Source: Hygrophila difformis
Lineage: Eukaryota; Streptophyta; Magnoliopsida; Lamiales; Acanthaceae
Direction of reading: 5' to 3'
DNA: 64,000 nt
NCBI GenBank assembly: GCA_030278955.1
Contig: JAOANR010000009.1
Span: forward strand, 41,917,730-41,981,729
Positions 1 through 10,658 of this stretch are shown piece by piece. Position numbers and translations under genes: made by a program. Position 1 is the stretch's first letter; each line of letters opens with the position of its first letter. Below the pieces are notes generated by a model. It made no database searches and was not told the origin of the DNA. It saw nothing but the letters and a program-made list of their open reading frames with translations.

Positions 1-1224
1 AGGAGCTAGACCAAAGTCTTAGCAACACTTTTCATGTTTTGAGTTTTCTTGTTTGAGCAGCTTTAGAGGTTCGAAAAATTCATACAAAAACGCTGCGTTG
101 AGGGTTTCTCTTGTTGACAGATTTTTATTAATTTTCTTGAGTTGAATCTCTATGTTTGGTTGCATTTTAAGTCACCCAAAACCATAGTAAGGTTAACTTA
201 CAGTGGGGATGATGTCTAGGAAGTCACGGGGTCGTCCGGAATCCACGGGATGTCACGAACGAATCTCTTCCACCCGATTTATTCTTCCCTTGGCTCCGAT
301 TTGTGTTTGAATAAGAAGATTCGTAAGTTAGGATGATGTTTATGATCTTAAAACCATATGGAAACTTGAATAACATCTTACCAACAATCCAAAGCCTGAA
401 ATCCTTGATCTACACACTTCCTTGGTTGGATTTGGTTGCCGGAAACTCGTCGGAAAGTCGCCGGAAGAGTGTTTGGCTTTTGGGAGAGTTTTTGGAGAGT
501 TTGGGGTGAATGATTGATGAAATGGCTGACAAAAGGGGATAGGATTGATTACATAACGTCCAAAAAGATGCCTCTCTCGTGAAAGATCAGATTCCCAACC
601 TTGGGCCCCGAAAATTGGCGAGAAAGTCGCCAAAACGCGACAAACGCTGATGCTGTCATGGCCGCGCGGGGTTGGGGCGGTTTTTAGCCAAAACCCGCGC
701 CGGGTGCGCGCCACTCTCGCCTGGACTTCGGTCCGGGCGGGGTCGTGCGATCCGTCGTGCTTTTCCTCCTCTCTTTCGGACTTCTATCCTCCTACGTTTT
801 CGGGCTCGATTTTTCGGGTCCTTCTCGGGTCATAAATCCTTATCTTAAGTTTATCTTGACTCAAATGAATTTCATGTTTGAGATCTTAAGTCCGTCGGTC
901 TTGGGTTCGTCGACTTCCAATTCGTCGTCTTTTGATTCCCGTGCAATAACTTGTTTCATTAAATTTTTTTCCGACTTCACGGGTTCTTGGAATTAAAATT
1001 CTTTTCCTTCATGAACTTAATTCCAAATTTTGTTACTCAATTCATGGAATGTCTTCGGGCTTCCTTTCCCTCTTTTATTCCATTTTGAATTTAAATCTAT
1101 CGGCGTTTCCTATCCGAGCAATAATTTATTGTGATAAATTATTTTCTTCTTCTCGGAAATATTTCAACATTGATCGGAATAAATTTTATTTCTTCGGACA
1201 TTGATAAAAATTCGGGGTATTACA
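1..1224 (-). repeat. E1 3' LTR, truncated by window start
   Basis: This is the terminal part of the left LTR. It ends in GGGGTATTACA at 1224 and matches 4949-6172. The open frames it contains (for example 340-714 on the minus strand) are duplicated exactly at 5288-5662 because the LTR is duplicated, and they are not regarded as genes. Confidence 0.93.
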
Positions 1225-1240
1225 GTCTACCCCCCTTAAG
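1225..1240 (-). other. E1 polypurine tract
   Basis: Read on the minus strand, CTTAAGGGGGGTAGAC lies directly before the 3' LTR, the position and composition expected of the plus-strand primer. Two further LTR-end-like and purine-tract-like copies occur at about 1381-1410 and 1669-1697, each followed on the plus strand by a perfect 8-bp hairpin. Confidence 0.85.
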
Positions 1241-1771
1241 AATCAACTTCGTCCCCGAAGTTGCGCCCTCACTTCCTTTTGGGCTCAATTTAATGTTGGG
1301 GTATCTCCATCTACTTTCCTTAAGGATGAACGTCTTTCACAAGAAATTAATTCCATTCCTTTGAATGTGAATTAAATTTCTCGGGTGTTACATCCTCCCC
1401 CCCTTAGAAATCAACTTCGTCCTCGAAGTTGGGCGTTAGCTCCTTGCGAGCTCGGACATTGTTTGGTTGCGTGATTATATTAATGTGTGTTGTTGAATTA
1501 TTGTTCGATTGTTGATTATTGTTTGATTATTGTTTGACTGAACCCAGAATTGAAATTTCCAAGTTGCCTACGTACCCTGTGAAGGGATCAAGTCATTACG
1601 TAGTTCAAAAAGAATTTATTTGGGATACAAAATATTCGAGTTTCGGAATAAATGCTTATGCATTCTTACGGGGTATTACATCCTCCCCCCCTTAAGATTA
1701 CAGTTATGTCCCCATAACTGTTGTTGGATCGGTTTGACTCAGGGTTGGGTAACGTCGTATGCAATCATTTC

Positions 1772-2536
1772 TCACTGAGCTGGCAAGTCCGCTTGGTCTA
1801 CAGCATTCCATCGTCCTACAGCTCTTCCTTGATCTCCTTGTTGAGGGTTTGCCAAATCTAGCCTTTTCTCAATCATCTCCGCACGAACATTGCATTCTCT
1901 AATCATGTGGCCTTCTCCACCACATCTATAACAAGTCCCGCGTCTTGGGCATTCGCGCACCAGATGGGCTTGGTGGCACTGCGGGCAACGTGGTATGGAT
2001 GCTTCATGGTTGCCATCCCGACTGTTTGAGTTCTGTGGCTGGTCAGGTTTAATGGTCACTTCCTTTCTCTTGTTAATATTCTCTATCCGCGTTCGGCAGT
2101 CACGTAGCCGATGACCAAATCGACCACACCGAAAGCACGCTCCGGGCTTAGGGCATCCCCTCGCATAATGTGGGTTACCACATTTTGGGCACGGTGGCGT
2201 ATAGTCACCATGGTTGTAAACCATCCCTCTGTTTCTTCCACCGTTGCCTTGAGGTGGTCTATTCGGGCCTCCCCGAATATGGTTCATTCCTAAGTAGTTA
2301 TCGGTTCTGTGGTCACGTTTTCTCTTGCCTTGCCCTTGGTTGATTAGTGCATTCCCTAAGGCAACCACGGCTTCCTCTATAGCTCTTAATTGGTCACTTA
2401 AGTTCTTAGGCATGGAGGCTACTTCCCCTCCTTGATTGGTTGCACTAACGTCTTGCACTGGTTCATCGGGTTGTCGTAGCTCTTCATTGGTGTTGGGTGG
2501 GATGGGTGGATTGTTAGGTCTTCCTCTAGGTGCCAT
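1772..2536 (-). CDS. Gag-like protein reduced to zinc knuckles (E1)
   Basis: The 254-residue open frame starts with MAPRGRP and ends at a TGA at 1772. Residues 1-80 keep a Gag N-terminus related to the E5 Gag (VVALGNA against LVALGDA), but the central capsid domain present in E5 (LVNPYQPPRYDG to about AVAIDRVQQL) is missing. Four CCHC knuckles follow at residues 116-128, 134-147, 184-196 and 202-215, arranged as two pairs of CX2CX3HX4C plus CX2CX4HX4C. The tail GRWNAVDQADLPAQ also occurs at the end of the E4 gag in another frame. By family it would bind nucleic acid, but without capsid it should not form particles alone, so mobilisation presumably used proteins from other elements. The start is the first ATG after the primer-site leader and matches the MAP start of E3 and E5. 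Confidence 0.8.
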   Translation of the reverse strand: MAPRGRPNNPPIPPNTNEELRQPDEPVQDVSATNQGGEVASMPKNLSDQLRAIEEAVVALGNALINQGQGKRKRDHRTDNYLGMNHIRGGPNRPPQGNGGRNRGMVYNHGDYTPPCPKCGNPHYARGCPKPGACFRCGRFGHRLRDCRTRIENINKRKEVTIKPDQPQNSNSRDGNHEASIPRCPQCHQAHLVRECPRRGTCYRCGGEGHMIRECNVRAEMIEKRLDLANPQQGDQGRAVGRWNAVDQADLPAQ

Positions 2537-2724
2537 TTTCTGTTATAGAAGCACGCGAAGATGAGTTTCTAAGTGATCAAGATCTAGGACTAAGGCAAAG
2601 TTAGTCTTTAGCAAGCGCTCCTAAGTCAAGATCATGTCGAACACTAGAGTGAGACGGTTATGTATCACATACGATTCACAAAAAGTTAGTACAGATATTT
2701 ATGTATGCATATGCATATGTGATC

Positions 2725-3094
2725 CCCCCCAAAAAAAAATTTTATGCATGCCTTTATTTATCCATGGGTTTTAAAAATAAATTTATTCCATGGATAGATT
2801 AAAATAAGGATAAAAGGTTTGGGCCGCTATATTGGGCCGAAAGAAATAAATTATTTGGGCTTCAAAAAAAAAAAAAAAAAAAAAAAAATTGGGCTAAAAA
2901 TTTGGGCCTTAACTTCAAAATAATAATTGGGATCTTTAAAATATATTATTAGTTTAGAAATGATAACTTTAAAAATAATAATACTTGAAAATAATAGTTT
3001 AAAAATATTCCGAGCTCTTTAAAATAGTAGTTTTAAAATATTCCGGGCTATGTAAAATAATAGCTTTAAAATATTCCGGGCTCTGATACCACTC
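2725..3094. other. E1 5' untranslated interior, AT-rich with homopolymers
   Basis: This stretch between LTR and gag holds a C-then-A homopolymer junction at about 2727-2742, a run of roughly 28 A at 2864-2891, and degenerate TTTAAAATAATAGT repeats. The same layout is found in E3 (50930-51248) and E5 (62931-63122). No coding sequence is seen. Confidence 0.7.
3078..3091 (-). other. Primer binding site, tRNA-Met type (E1)
   Basis: The minus strand reads TGGTATCAGAGCCC three bases inside the 5' LTR that starts at 3095. TGGTATCAGAGC is the standard complement of plant initiator tRNA-Met 3' ends used by many Ty1 and Ty3 elements, and it fixes the orientation of E1. Confidence 0.92.
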
Positions 3095-6000
3095 TGTAAC
3101 ACCCCGGTTTTGGTAACCCAGGCCGGGATGCCACCGCCACACCTCCCTAGCAAGACACGGTTTCTCCGAGCTCACTAAAGAGATGCAAGGCTATGGTTTT
3201 TCAGAATTTAAAATATTCAAACAGCCCATTCATATATAATAATTCATCAAAGTTGCAGCGGAAATATAAATTGTGCAGCGGAAATAAAGTATGAGGGCCG
3301 ACATGGCCAAAACACGGGTTAAATAGTCCCGTTCATGCAAGTCGTAACTCAATGCAGGGATTTAAAATAGAGATTTCCCCTAATGTTCCCATGTATGCAT
3401 ATGACGATGCATATTCTTCGTACTCTGTAAGAAAAAGGAGATAAATGGTTTGGGTCAGCAAAAACGCGCTGAGTAAGTTAACACATAGCATGGGTTAGGG
3501 GTTTCAAAGCCTTTAATTAATTTTAATAAAAACATTTCTTGTAGGTAATGATTTGCAAGGCATAACTAAATAAATACTTAAAAATATTAGATATTTTGTT
3601 CTCCCGTTACATAACCATTTCAACAATATTTAATTTAGCCGGCAATCCGGCGGCCGCAGCCAATTTCAAAAGTATCATTTAGCCGGCAATCCGGCGGCCT
3701 CAGCCAATATCAATAGTATCATTTCTCAAAATATTTTTCGTTTCTTTTATAGTTCACCATTCACCAGGGCTCTTGTGACCGCAATCCTCATAACCAATAT
3801 TTATAAATAACCATTCGCCAGGGCTCTTATGTCCACTGGCCGTTCGCTTGGGCTCTTATGTCCACAAGCCGTTTGGTCGACCATTCGCTAGGGCTCTTAT
3901 GTCCACTAGCCGTTCGCTTGGGCTCTTATGTCCACAAGCCGTCTGGCCCATATTGATAATTTCAAACTTGGTCACAAATCCCCAATGTTTCAAAAGAATT
4001 CTTTTACAAAAATGTTTTCATTTGGTGTAACGGGATTTTTCAAAAGTATAGATATATCGTAATTCAACGTTTCGACCGTTTGTTTCGAATTTCAAAATCT
4101 CTTCGATTTAAAAATCATTTGGCGTCACAGTTTGCGCCTTTTTGGTTTAAAAATCCATTTCTTAGGCGATTGATTTGAAATTTGTACAGTAGCTCAAAAA
4201 CATCCCAACAAACAACTTTCGTGTTTTAAGTTTTTCGGAAAAACGATGGGAAGCATGTCAAAAATCGAGTTTTGTACAGAATCATAAAGCTGTCAGGATT
4301 CAGGTTTGACAACGTTAAAAGATTCGACTTTTTATCATATCAAATGGACTCCAAAAATTCTGAAATTTTACAGAGACATACTAGACATGATTTCAAACAA
4401 CTTTTGTTTAGATCATGAAGATTGATTCGGACTAGAAATGATAGGAATAAGCTCATCAAGATCGGCTATGAAATCTGTCATCCTTTGACAATTCTTAAAA
4501 ACGCATAATATGTCCGATACGATTTGGGGTATCAAGACTTGATGAAAATTTCTAAAATTTTTACACAATATAGCTCATGATCTTTGGATCAAAATCTTAG
4601 TTTTGAGTTTTCAGGTTTGAACACTCGAAGTAAGAGTTTTGCTCGTTGAGTTTGATTAAGAAATCTGTCAAGGTTTTTGACATCGGTTCTAACGCAGATC
4701 GGATCGGCTCGAGTTTGGAGGTTCAAATCTCAATGAAAAATTCTAAAAATTTGCAGAAATATTCTAAACTCATAGATCTACAATTCTTATGTTCAACTCC
4801 AATCCTAGATCGGCCTAGATCCAAGGTCAAAATGGCTAATAAGATTGAGAGTGAAATCTGTCCAAGTTGTAAGATCCAGATTTGATACTCTTCGGTTTTG
4901 GGTTGGTTTCAGGTTTCAAAACATCATGAAAAATTCTAAAATTTTTACAGGAGCTAGACCAAAGTCTTAGCAACACTTTTCATGTTTTGAGTTTTCTTGT
5001 TTGAGCAGCTTTAGAGGTTCGAAAAATTCATACAAAAACGCTGCGTTGAGGGTTTCTCTTGTTGACAGATTTTTATTAATTTTCTTGAGTTGAATCTCTA
5101 TGTTTGGTTGCATTTTAAGTCACCCAAAACCATAGTAAGGTTAACTTACAGTGGGGATGATGTCTAGGAAGTCACGGGGTCGTCCGGAATCCACGGGATG
5201 TCACGAACGAATCTCTTCCACCCGATTTATTCTTCCCTTGGCTCCGATTTGTGTTTGAATAAGAAGATTCGTAAGTTAGGATGATGTTTATGATCTTAAA
5301 ACCATATGGAAACTTGAATAACATCTTACCAACAATCCAAAGCCTGAAATCCTTGATCTACACACTTCCTTGGTTGGATTTGGTTGCCGGAAACTCGTCG
5401 GAAAGTCGCCGGAAGAGTGTTTGGCTTTTGGGAGAGTTTTTGGAGAGTTTGGGGTGAATGATTGATGAAATGGCTGACAAAAGGGGATAGGATTGATTAC
5501 ATAACGTCCAAAAAGATGCCTCTCTCGTGAAAGATCAGATTCCCAACCTTGGGCCCCGAAAATTGGCGAGAAAGTCGCCAAAACGCGACAAACGCTGATG
5601 CTGTCATGGCCGCGCGGGGTTGGGGCGGTTTTTAGCCAAAACCCGCGCCGGGTGCGCGCCACTCTCGCCTGGACTTCGGTCCGGGCGGGGTCGTGCGATC
5701 CGTCGTGCTTTTCCTCCTCTCTTTCGGACTTCTATCCTCCTACGTTTTCGGGCTCGATTTTTCGGGTCCTTCTCGGGTCATAAATCCTTATCTTAAGTTT
5801 ATCTTGACTCAAATGAATTTCATGTTTGAGATCTTAAGTCCGTCGGTCTTGGGTTCGTCGACTTCCAATTCGTCGTCTTTTGATTCCCGTGCAATAACTT
5901 GTTTCATTAAATTTTTTTCCGACTTCACGGGTTCTTGGAATTAAAATTCTTTTCCTTCATGAACTTAATTCCAAATTTTGTTACTCAATTCATGGAATGT

Positions 6001-6172
6001 CTTCGGGCTTCCTTTCCCTCTTTTATTCCATTTTGAATTTAAATCTATCGGCGTTTCCTATCCGAGCAATAATTTATTGTGATAAATTATTTTCTTCTTC
6101 TCGGAAATATTTCAACATTGATCGGAATAAATTTTATTTCTTCGGACATTGATAAAAATTCGGGGTATTACA
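3095..6172 (-). repeat. E1 5' LTR (3078 bp)
   Basis: The LTR begins TGTAACACCCCGG and ends GGGTATTACA on the plus strand. It contains two copies of the hairpin GCCGGCAATCCGGC 44 bp apart (3638, 3682), a tandem array of GGGCTCTTATGTCC units (about 3768-3945), a series of degenerate leader repeats sharing ATTCTAAAATTTTTACA (4340-4960), and splice-like signals: a donor GTAAGTTA starting at 5149 and an acceptor ending TTTTTCTTACAG at 3425, both read on the minus strand. The TATAAATA box found in the E3-E5 LTRs is absent at the equivalent place. Confidence 0.92.
3768..3945. repeat. Tandem array of GGGCTCTTATGTCC units in E1 LTR
   Basis: Five units with the core GGGCTCTTRTGWCC occur at about 3769, 3822, 3850, 3892 and 3920, separated by CACTAGCC/CACAAGCC-GTTCGC type spacers. 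The same position in the E3 LTRs (about 47054-47220 and 51900-52067) carries the same array, while E4 and E5 carry a different one. Confidence 0.85.
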
Positions 6173-7847
6173 TGATTATTATATATGTTTAGATTAATTG
6201 GGTGATCTTTCAAGTGTTCTAGTATGAGAATACTTCAATGCTTGAAAGTTTGGAATATTGATGTGGATTAGTCCTTATTATTTGGCCTTGTTGAATTATT
6301 TTAGAATTACCCAATTCTATGTTGGTAAACATAGAATGTGATTGTTGGATGGTTGGTTATGCGGGCATGAATAAGGTGTTTGGAGGTTGAAGTTGGTTTG
6401 GTGAGAGGATGGGATGATGGTGTTGATGTTGTATATATTATTTTAATTCTTATGATTATATTTTATATAGGGAACAACTGTGAAGACATTGGACGGGTGC
6501 AGACATAAAGGAAGCTTTGAAGATTTATGATAAAGGCAAGGGTTAGAATAGCACATTAGATAGGGGTTAGGTATTAGAATTAGAAATAGGCTATTATATT
6601 AGTCTATGTTGCCTTAGTATTGGGAACTCTCGTGTGTACGGATTCCCTGCGTATAATGAGGATGCCTTGGAATTAGGCTAGAACTATTTGTGGATATCTC
6701 ACTGACTATTATGCTCATAATCTGGAACTTAGTTTGCGATTAAAAAAGATCTACCATGCCTTAGTTTAGGATGGAATCTTGCGTTGCTTCTATTTTTATG
6801 TTATGAGTTGAGTGTCGATACGTGGGACTTGACACACCCTTGATTGTACTTAACTCATGGAGAGTTGCTATTTATGTATTTTTACTCGTGGAGAGTTGTT
6901 TATAATGTTTTTATGCTATTGATTTGTAATCTGAGCATGCATATGAATGTGAATTTATAAATGCCTCTAGAAGTGATTTCTGGGCATTGGGCTTGTGTGA
7001 GCGAGATGCTCTAAGCCAGACCCGCTTGTCCGTAAGCCACTTACTTCAGCTGTTGTGTCCGCGGCGGGCGCACTGTAGGCATATTCTCCGACCATTAAGG
7101 GGAGTGGACCCTTATTTGGTGAGGAATGCCGGCCATGGTAATTAGGATGCGCACTAGACATCTTCTGTGTTGCATTAGGGTAGATAGACACTATAGGTCA
7201 TAACATTTCATCTCATCATTCATCATGCATCTTTTATTGCAGTGGTTGAAGCATCGGTATGGGACGGTGTGATGTTTATTTCCGTATTTATTTATGTCTT
7301 TAATTATTGCCATTATTATTATTGTTATTATTTCAGCATAGTATTATTGTTAAAGTACCCCATTTCCCCTGCTATATCTATTCCTTGCCAGTACGTTGTA
7401 CTGACACCTTGTTGTTATCTGTTTTATAGATCTTCCTACGGATAGCGCAGAGCACGATGGTGGGGGTTCGGGTTGAGCGGACTAGCTAGGCTGCATTTCT
7501 TATACTTATTGTTTATAATATATATTACATGCTCTTGCCTGATCTTTGATGAGACTATTTGTTGTTTCTTAAATGTGATCGGACTCACATATGATTCATC
7601 TATTGTGTATTTCTGGTATTGGAGTTGTGAGTATGTCGTTATAATATTTCAGGGCTTGTCACCCGGATATGCCATGTACTGTTCCTGGGGTATGTGCTGC
7701 TTTTGTTGGCATTTATTTTATTGTGATACAGGTTTTTATTTATACCTCGCTTCGTATTGGCTATCTAAGCTGAGTGATCGACAGTTTAGAATAGTTAATA
7801 CGGCGGTGACGTCACGAAAAATGTTTTAATAATTTCGGGGCGTTACA
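6173..7847 (+). repeat. E2 5' LTR, right part
   Basis: This matches 11694-13367 with scattered substitutions and one or two small indels. It ends TTTCGGGGCGTTACA followed by the primer site. Duplicated open frames inside it (for example the 118-codon frame at 7473-7829) have no recognisable domain. Confidence 0.92.
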
Positions 7848-7849
7848 GT

Positions 7850-7862
7850 TGGTATCAGAGCC
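7850..7862 (+). other. Primer binding site, tRNA-Met type (E2)
   Basis: TGGTATCAGAGCC begins two bases after the LTR end at 7847, which sets the plus orientation of E2. Confidence 0.93.
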
Positions 7863-10658
7863 AGGTTTGCTCTATTATGTGCTTAAAACTTGATAAAAGC
7901 ATGTGTGAGGTGTGCGGGGATTGCATATAGGATAGATATGCATTGTCATATGCTAGTTACATTTATTCTTATGTTGTGGTAGTCTGTTTATTATATTGCA
8001 CACCTTGTGGATTCGAGTCATAGTTTGGGAAATAACTATGGGCGGATAATAAGGATATCCTACAGAGATCTACACTTAAAATTCTGTTAGCAACTTGTTT
8101 AGAAGTTGTTGAATAATTATTTCTGTTATTACTATTGTTTGCTTGTTAGCTTATTGTGTTGTGATAATGCATGGGATCCATGTTTAAGGTAAATTGCAGG
8201 TATTGAACAACGGGACACGCACATCCATGCCAGTGGATATGTGATGATGATCCATTGTCGACAGACGATTAGCACATCAGGAGAATAATATCTCAGACAT
8301 CTTTAAATCTTAAAGATGTATATGGTAACTCATCCGATTGTAGCAATTGACGGATTTAAGATGACATTTAACTCGAGACATCGAATTGAATATACCGCTG
8401 ACATCGAATTGAGTATACCGCATAGAGTAACTGGAGGTGTTGATGCGAGATAATGACGGAAGGCGCAATGCTTGTAATGTTGATATATATTTAGTTATTT
8501 ATTGGATATGCTTTCTTTCTCAATCCTTTCATTTCATTTTCTTAATTATGAGAAAGTGAATATCTCTACTATTTTCATTGCTTCTTTTGAAGATCCTACT
8601 GTGTATGTTTTCGTACCAGTCTTCTCTCAGAGTTAACTCTCTTATTGGGACATGTAATGCCAATCTCTAATGAGGCCATCTGAAATGGTCCTCATTGATA
8701 CTCTATCAGCATTGATATTTTCGGCCACTTCATAATTTAATGGTTCGAATTATCCGCTATCTACACTGGTATGTTATCATTGCCTTAATTAAACTTTCAA
8801 ACTTTTCTATCGTTCTCAGAAATTACATGAGAACATTGCCACTGACTTCCTTACATCTTTGGGAAGTTTCTTGAGTATCTGTACGAGTCAGCTTTTTCCT
8901 CTTATCTAGAATTCATTGTTTTTAAATTTGTACTGCTACTTACTTTTCATTCGGAGTAGGGTCGTTGCGTAAAGGGCATTATGTTAGTGCCTTCTATTCT
9001 CTACTGATCTACTATCCCTATAATAGATTGGAGCCTCTACCAATCATCATGATTTCTTCTGCTAATCCGAGTCATCTCGTAATTGCTTCACTTATTTAAT
9101 TATATTTGCTCCGTTACAAAATGACTTCCGTCTCAGTATCCTTACTTCCGCAAACAACGATTTTAGTTGTTCGCATCCTTTCCACTTATATCGGAAGATC
9201 TTGACTCCCGATATAATTCAGAATTTACCATACTCTTGGTAATTTGATCTCACCTTCTTCTTGGTGTCGGAATTTGTTCGTTCTTTTTGTGATGTGGATT
9301 ATCCCAAGATGAGGAATCCTATGGAACTGTTGAGATAACACTGCACCGTGTGCAATTGCCATAGAGGGGATGTAGCAAAACATTCAACAGTGCGAACTTG
9401 GGAGCGACTGATTCAAGATGTAAATGGACTATTCGGAGCAGAACTCAGTCCTAACACAATCCAAATAAATTCTCGGGGAATGATTAACTGTTTTAAACAG
9501 TTAGGAATTGTGTAATAAATCATCGGAATGAGGTGGAACCTCAGAATGCCATCAAGACTAACACTACGAACCATAAATGGAGATGGCTCCCGGGGTAAAA
9601 TTCACTGAAGTTGGGAGCGGTACGCATGGAAATTGTGTGGATTGTATTAAATTTCCAACGTTTCAATGAGGAAATATAATACTAGCGAGAGAAACTGTTG
9701 GACGAGATGCCGTGAGACACAGAGCTTAAGGCCAACATATGAATGCACATCAGAAATCTTGATGCAGGATATGAAAAGCGTGAGAAGGAACACGAAAGGA
9801 GCTTGAGACTCGTGTGTTACCAACGGGTGATGAGCTCATTTAAATGTGATATATCTACTTGATCTGTCGAAAGTTGATGGAGATCTAGATGAAAAGGCTA
9901 CCGCTTGAGATGGAATGCCGGATTTAATCTGGATTTTAATGACTGGCTACGAGTTTGTGTATTGGGTTCTGGCATAAATGGGAGAAACATCTAATGATGT
10001 TAGATTTCTCGTACAAAAGTCATCAACGTTCAATTGTCAGATTAGCATTATCTAAGAGCAAATTGAAAAGAAGGTAAAGAATCCTTCATCAAGTAAGTGG
10101 TCCTTCGAAACAAGAAGAGTTGAGTACAAAACTCTTCAAGAGAAAACTAGAAGAGATATAATGGGATGGTGCAGTAAGAACAAGCTTCTGTTTGTATGAA
10201 AATACGTGAAACGAGGCAAATTGGAAATGAAGGTAAACTGAACTTCAGACAGTGAGCCATTCTGAAACGTGAAGACGATTGGGAAAGATCTACGATGTAA
10301 ATCCTCAGTTGAGGACACCACTGCATTTGATGGGACCTATATATATATCTCAAGTGAGAAAAGCGATATACGACTCGAAAAGAATCATGCAAGTTAGTGG
10401 GGTGAAGCGGGACAAGAAAAGTCAAACATAGCCAGCCAAACGATCAATCGAATTAGAGATGAAGTATTTCGGTAGGAGGCGCTCTAGGTGGCGACAGAGA
10501 TATAGTCCCATGATGGGGTCGAAGATACAATTCACGGAACCAAATGAAGCATGTGAGAAAGGTGATCATAGTAGGATCTCACTCCAACTCGGTGATGATA
10601 ATCTTCTGGTTCATACCCTTATTTCATTCGCGGACGAATGATCCTAAGAGGGAGGGAA
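7863..10658 (+). other. E2 interior, no genes recognised
   Basis: No open frame above about 90 codons and no Gag, protease, RT, RNase H or integrase motif was found on either strand. The last bases, GCGGACGAATGATCCTAAG then AGGGAGGGAATG, resemble the usual end of plant Ty3 pol genes running into the polypurine tract, so the interior may be a heavily eroded Ty3 body. A short TA repeat occurs near 10340. Confidence 0.6.
10645..10658 (+). other. E2 polypurine tract
   Basis: AAGAGGGAGGGAA lies immediately before the 3' LTR start TGTAACATCCCGG. Confidence 0.85.

Larger units (their letters stand above)
1..6172 (-). mobile_element. E1: gag-only LTR retrotransposon of the TGTAACACCCCGG family, cut by the window start
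   Basis: The element reads on the minus strand. Its 5' LTR lies on the right (3095-6172), followed by a primer site (3078-3091), a gag-like gene (2536 down to 1772), a polypurine tract (1225-1240) and the 3' LTR, of which only the last 1224 bp are visible. Positions 1-1224 align to 4949-6172 at a constant offset of 4948 with no difference noticed by eye, so the insertion is very recent. There is no room for protease, reverse transcriptase, RNase H or integrase in the 1870-bp interior. The right end sits inside the 5' LTR of E2: the sequence beginning TGATTATTATAT at 6173 continues the E2 LTR, as the intact copy at 11694 shows. The expected 5-bp duplication is TGATT, but the left flank is outside the window. 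The family resembles described TR-GAG elements. Confidence 0.92.

Noticed and set aside
340..714. 124-codon frame on the minus strand, repeated exactly at 5288-5662
   Set aside because: It lies in the E1 LTR; the exact repeat reflects LTR identity, and the peptide has no recognisable domain and no counterpart in the E3-E5 LTRs.
6967..7191. 74-codon minus-strand frame kept in both E2 LTRs
   Set aside because: Same argument: both copies come from one template at insertion and no domain is visible.
7473..7829. 118-codon frame in the E2 LTR, repeated at 12993-13349
   Set aside because: Duplicated with the LTR, rich in aromatic and hydrophobic residues from AT-rich DNA, and with no family resemblance.
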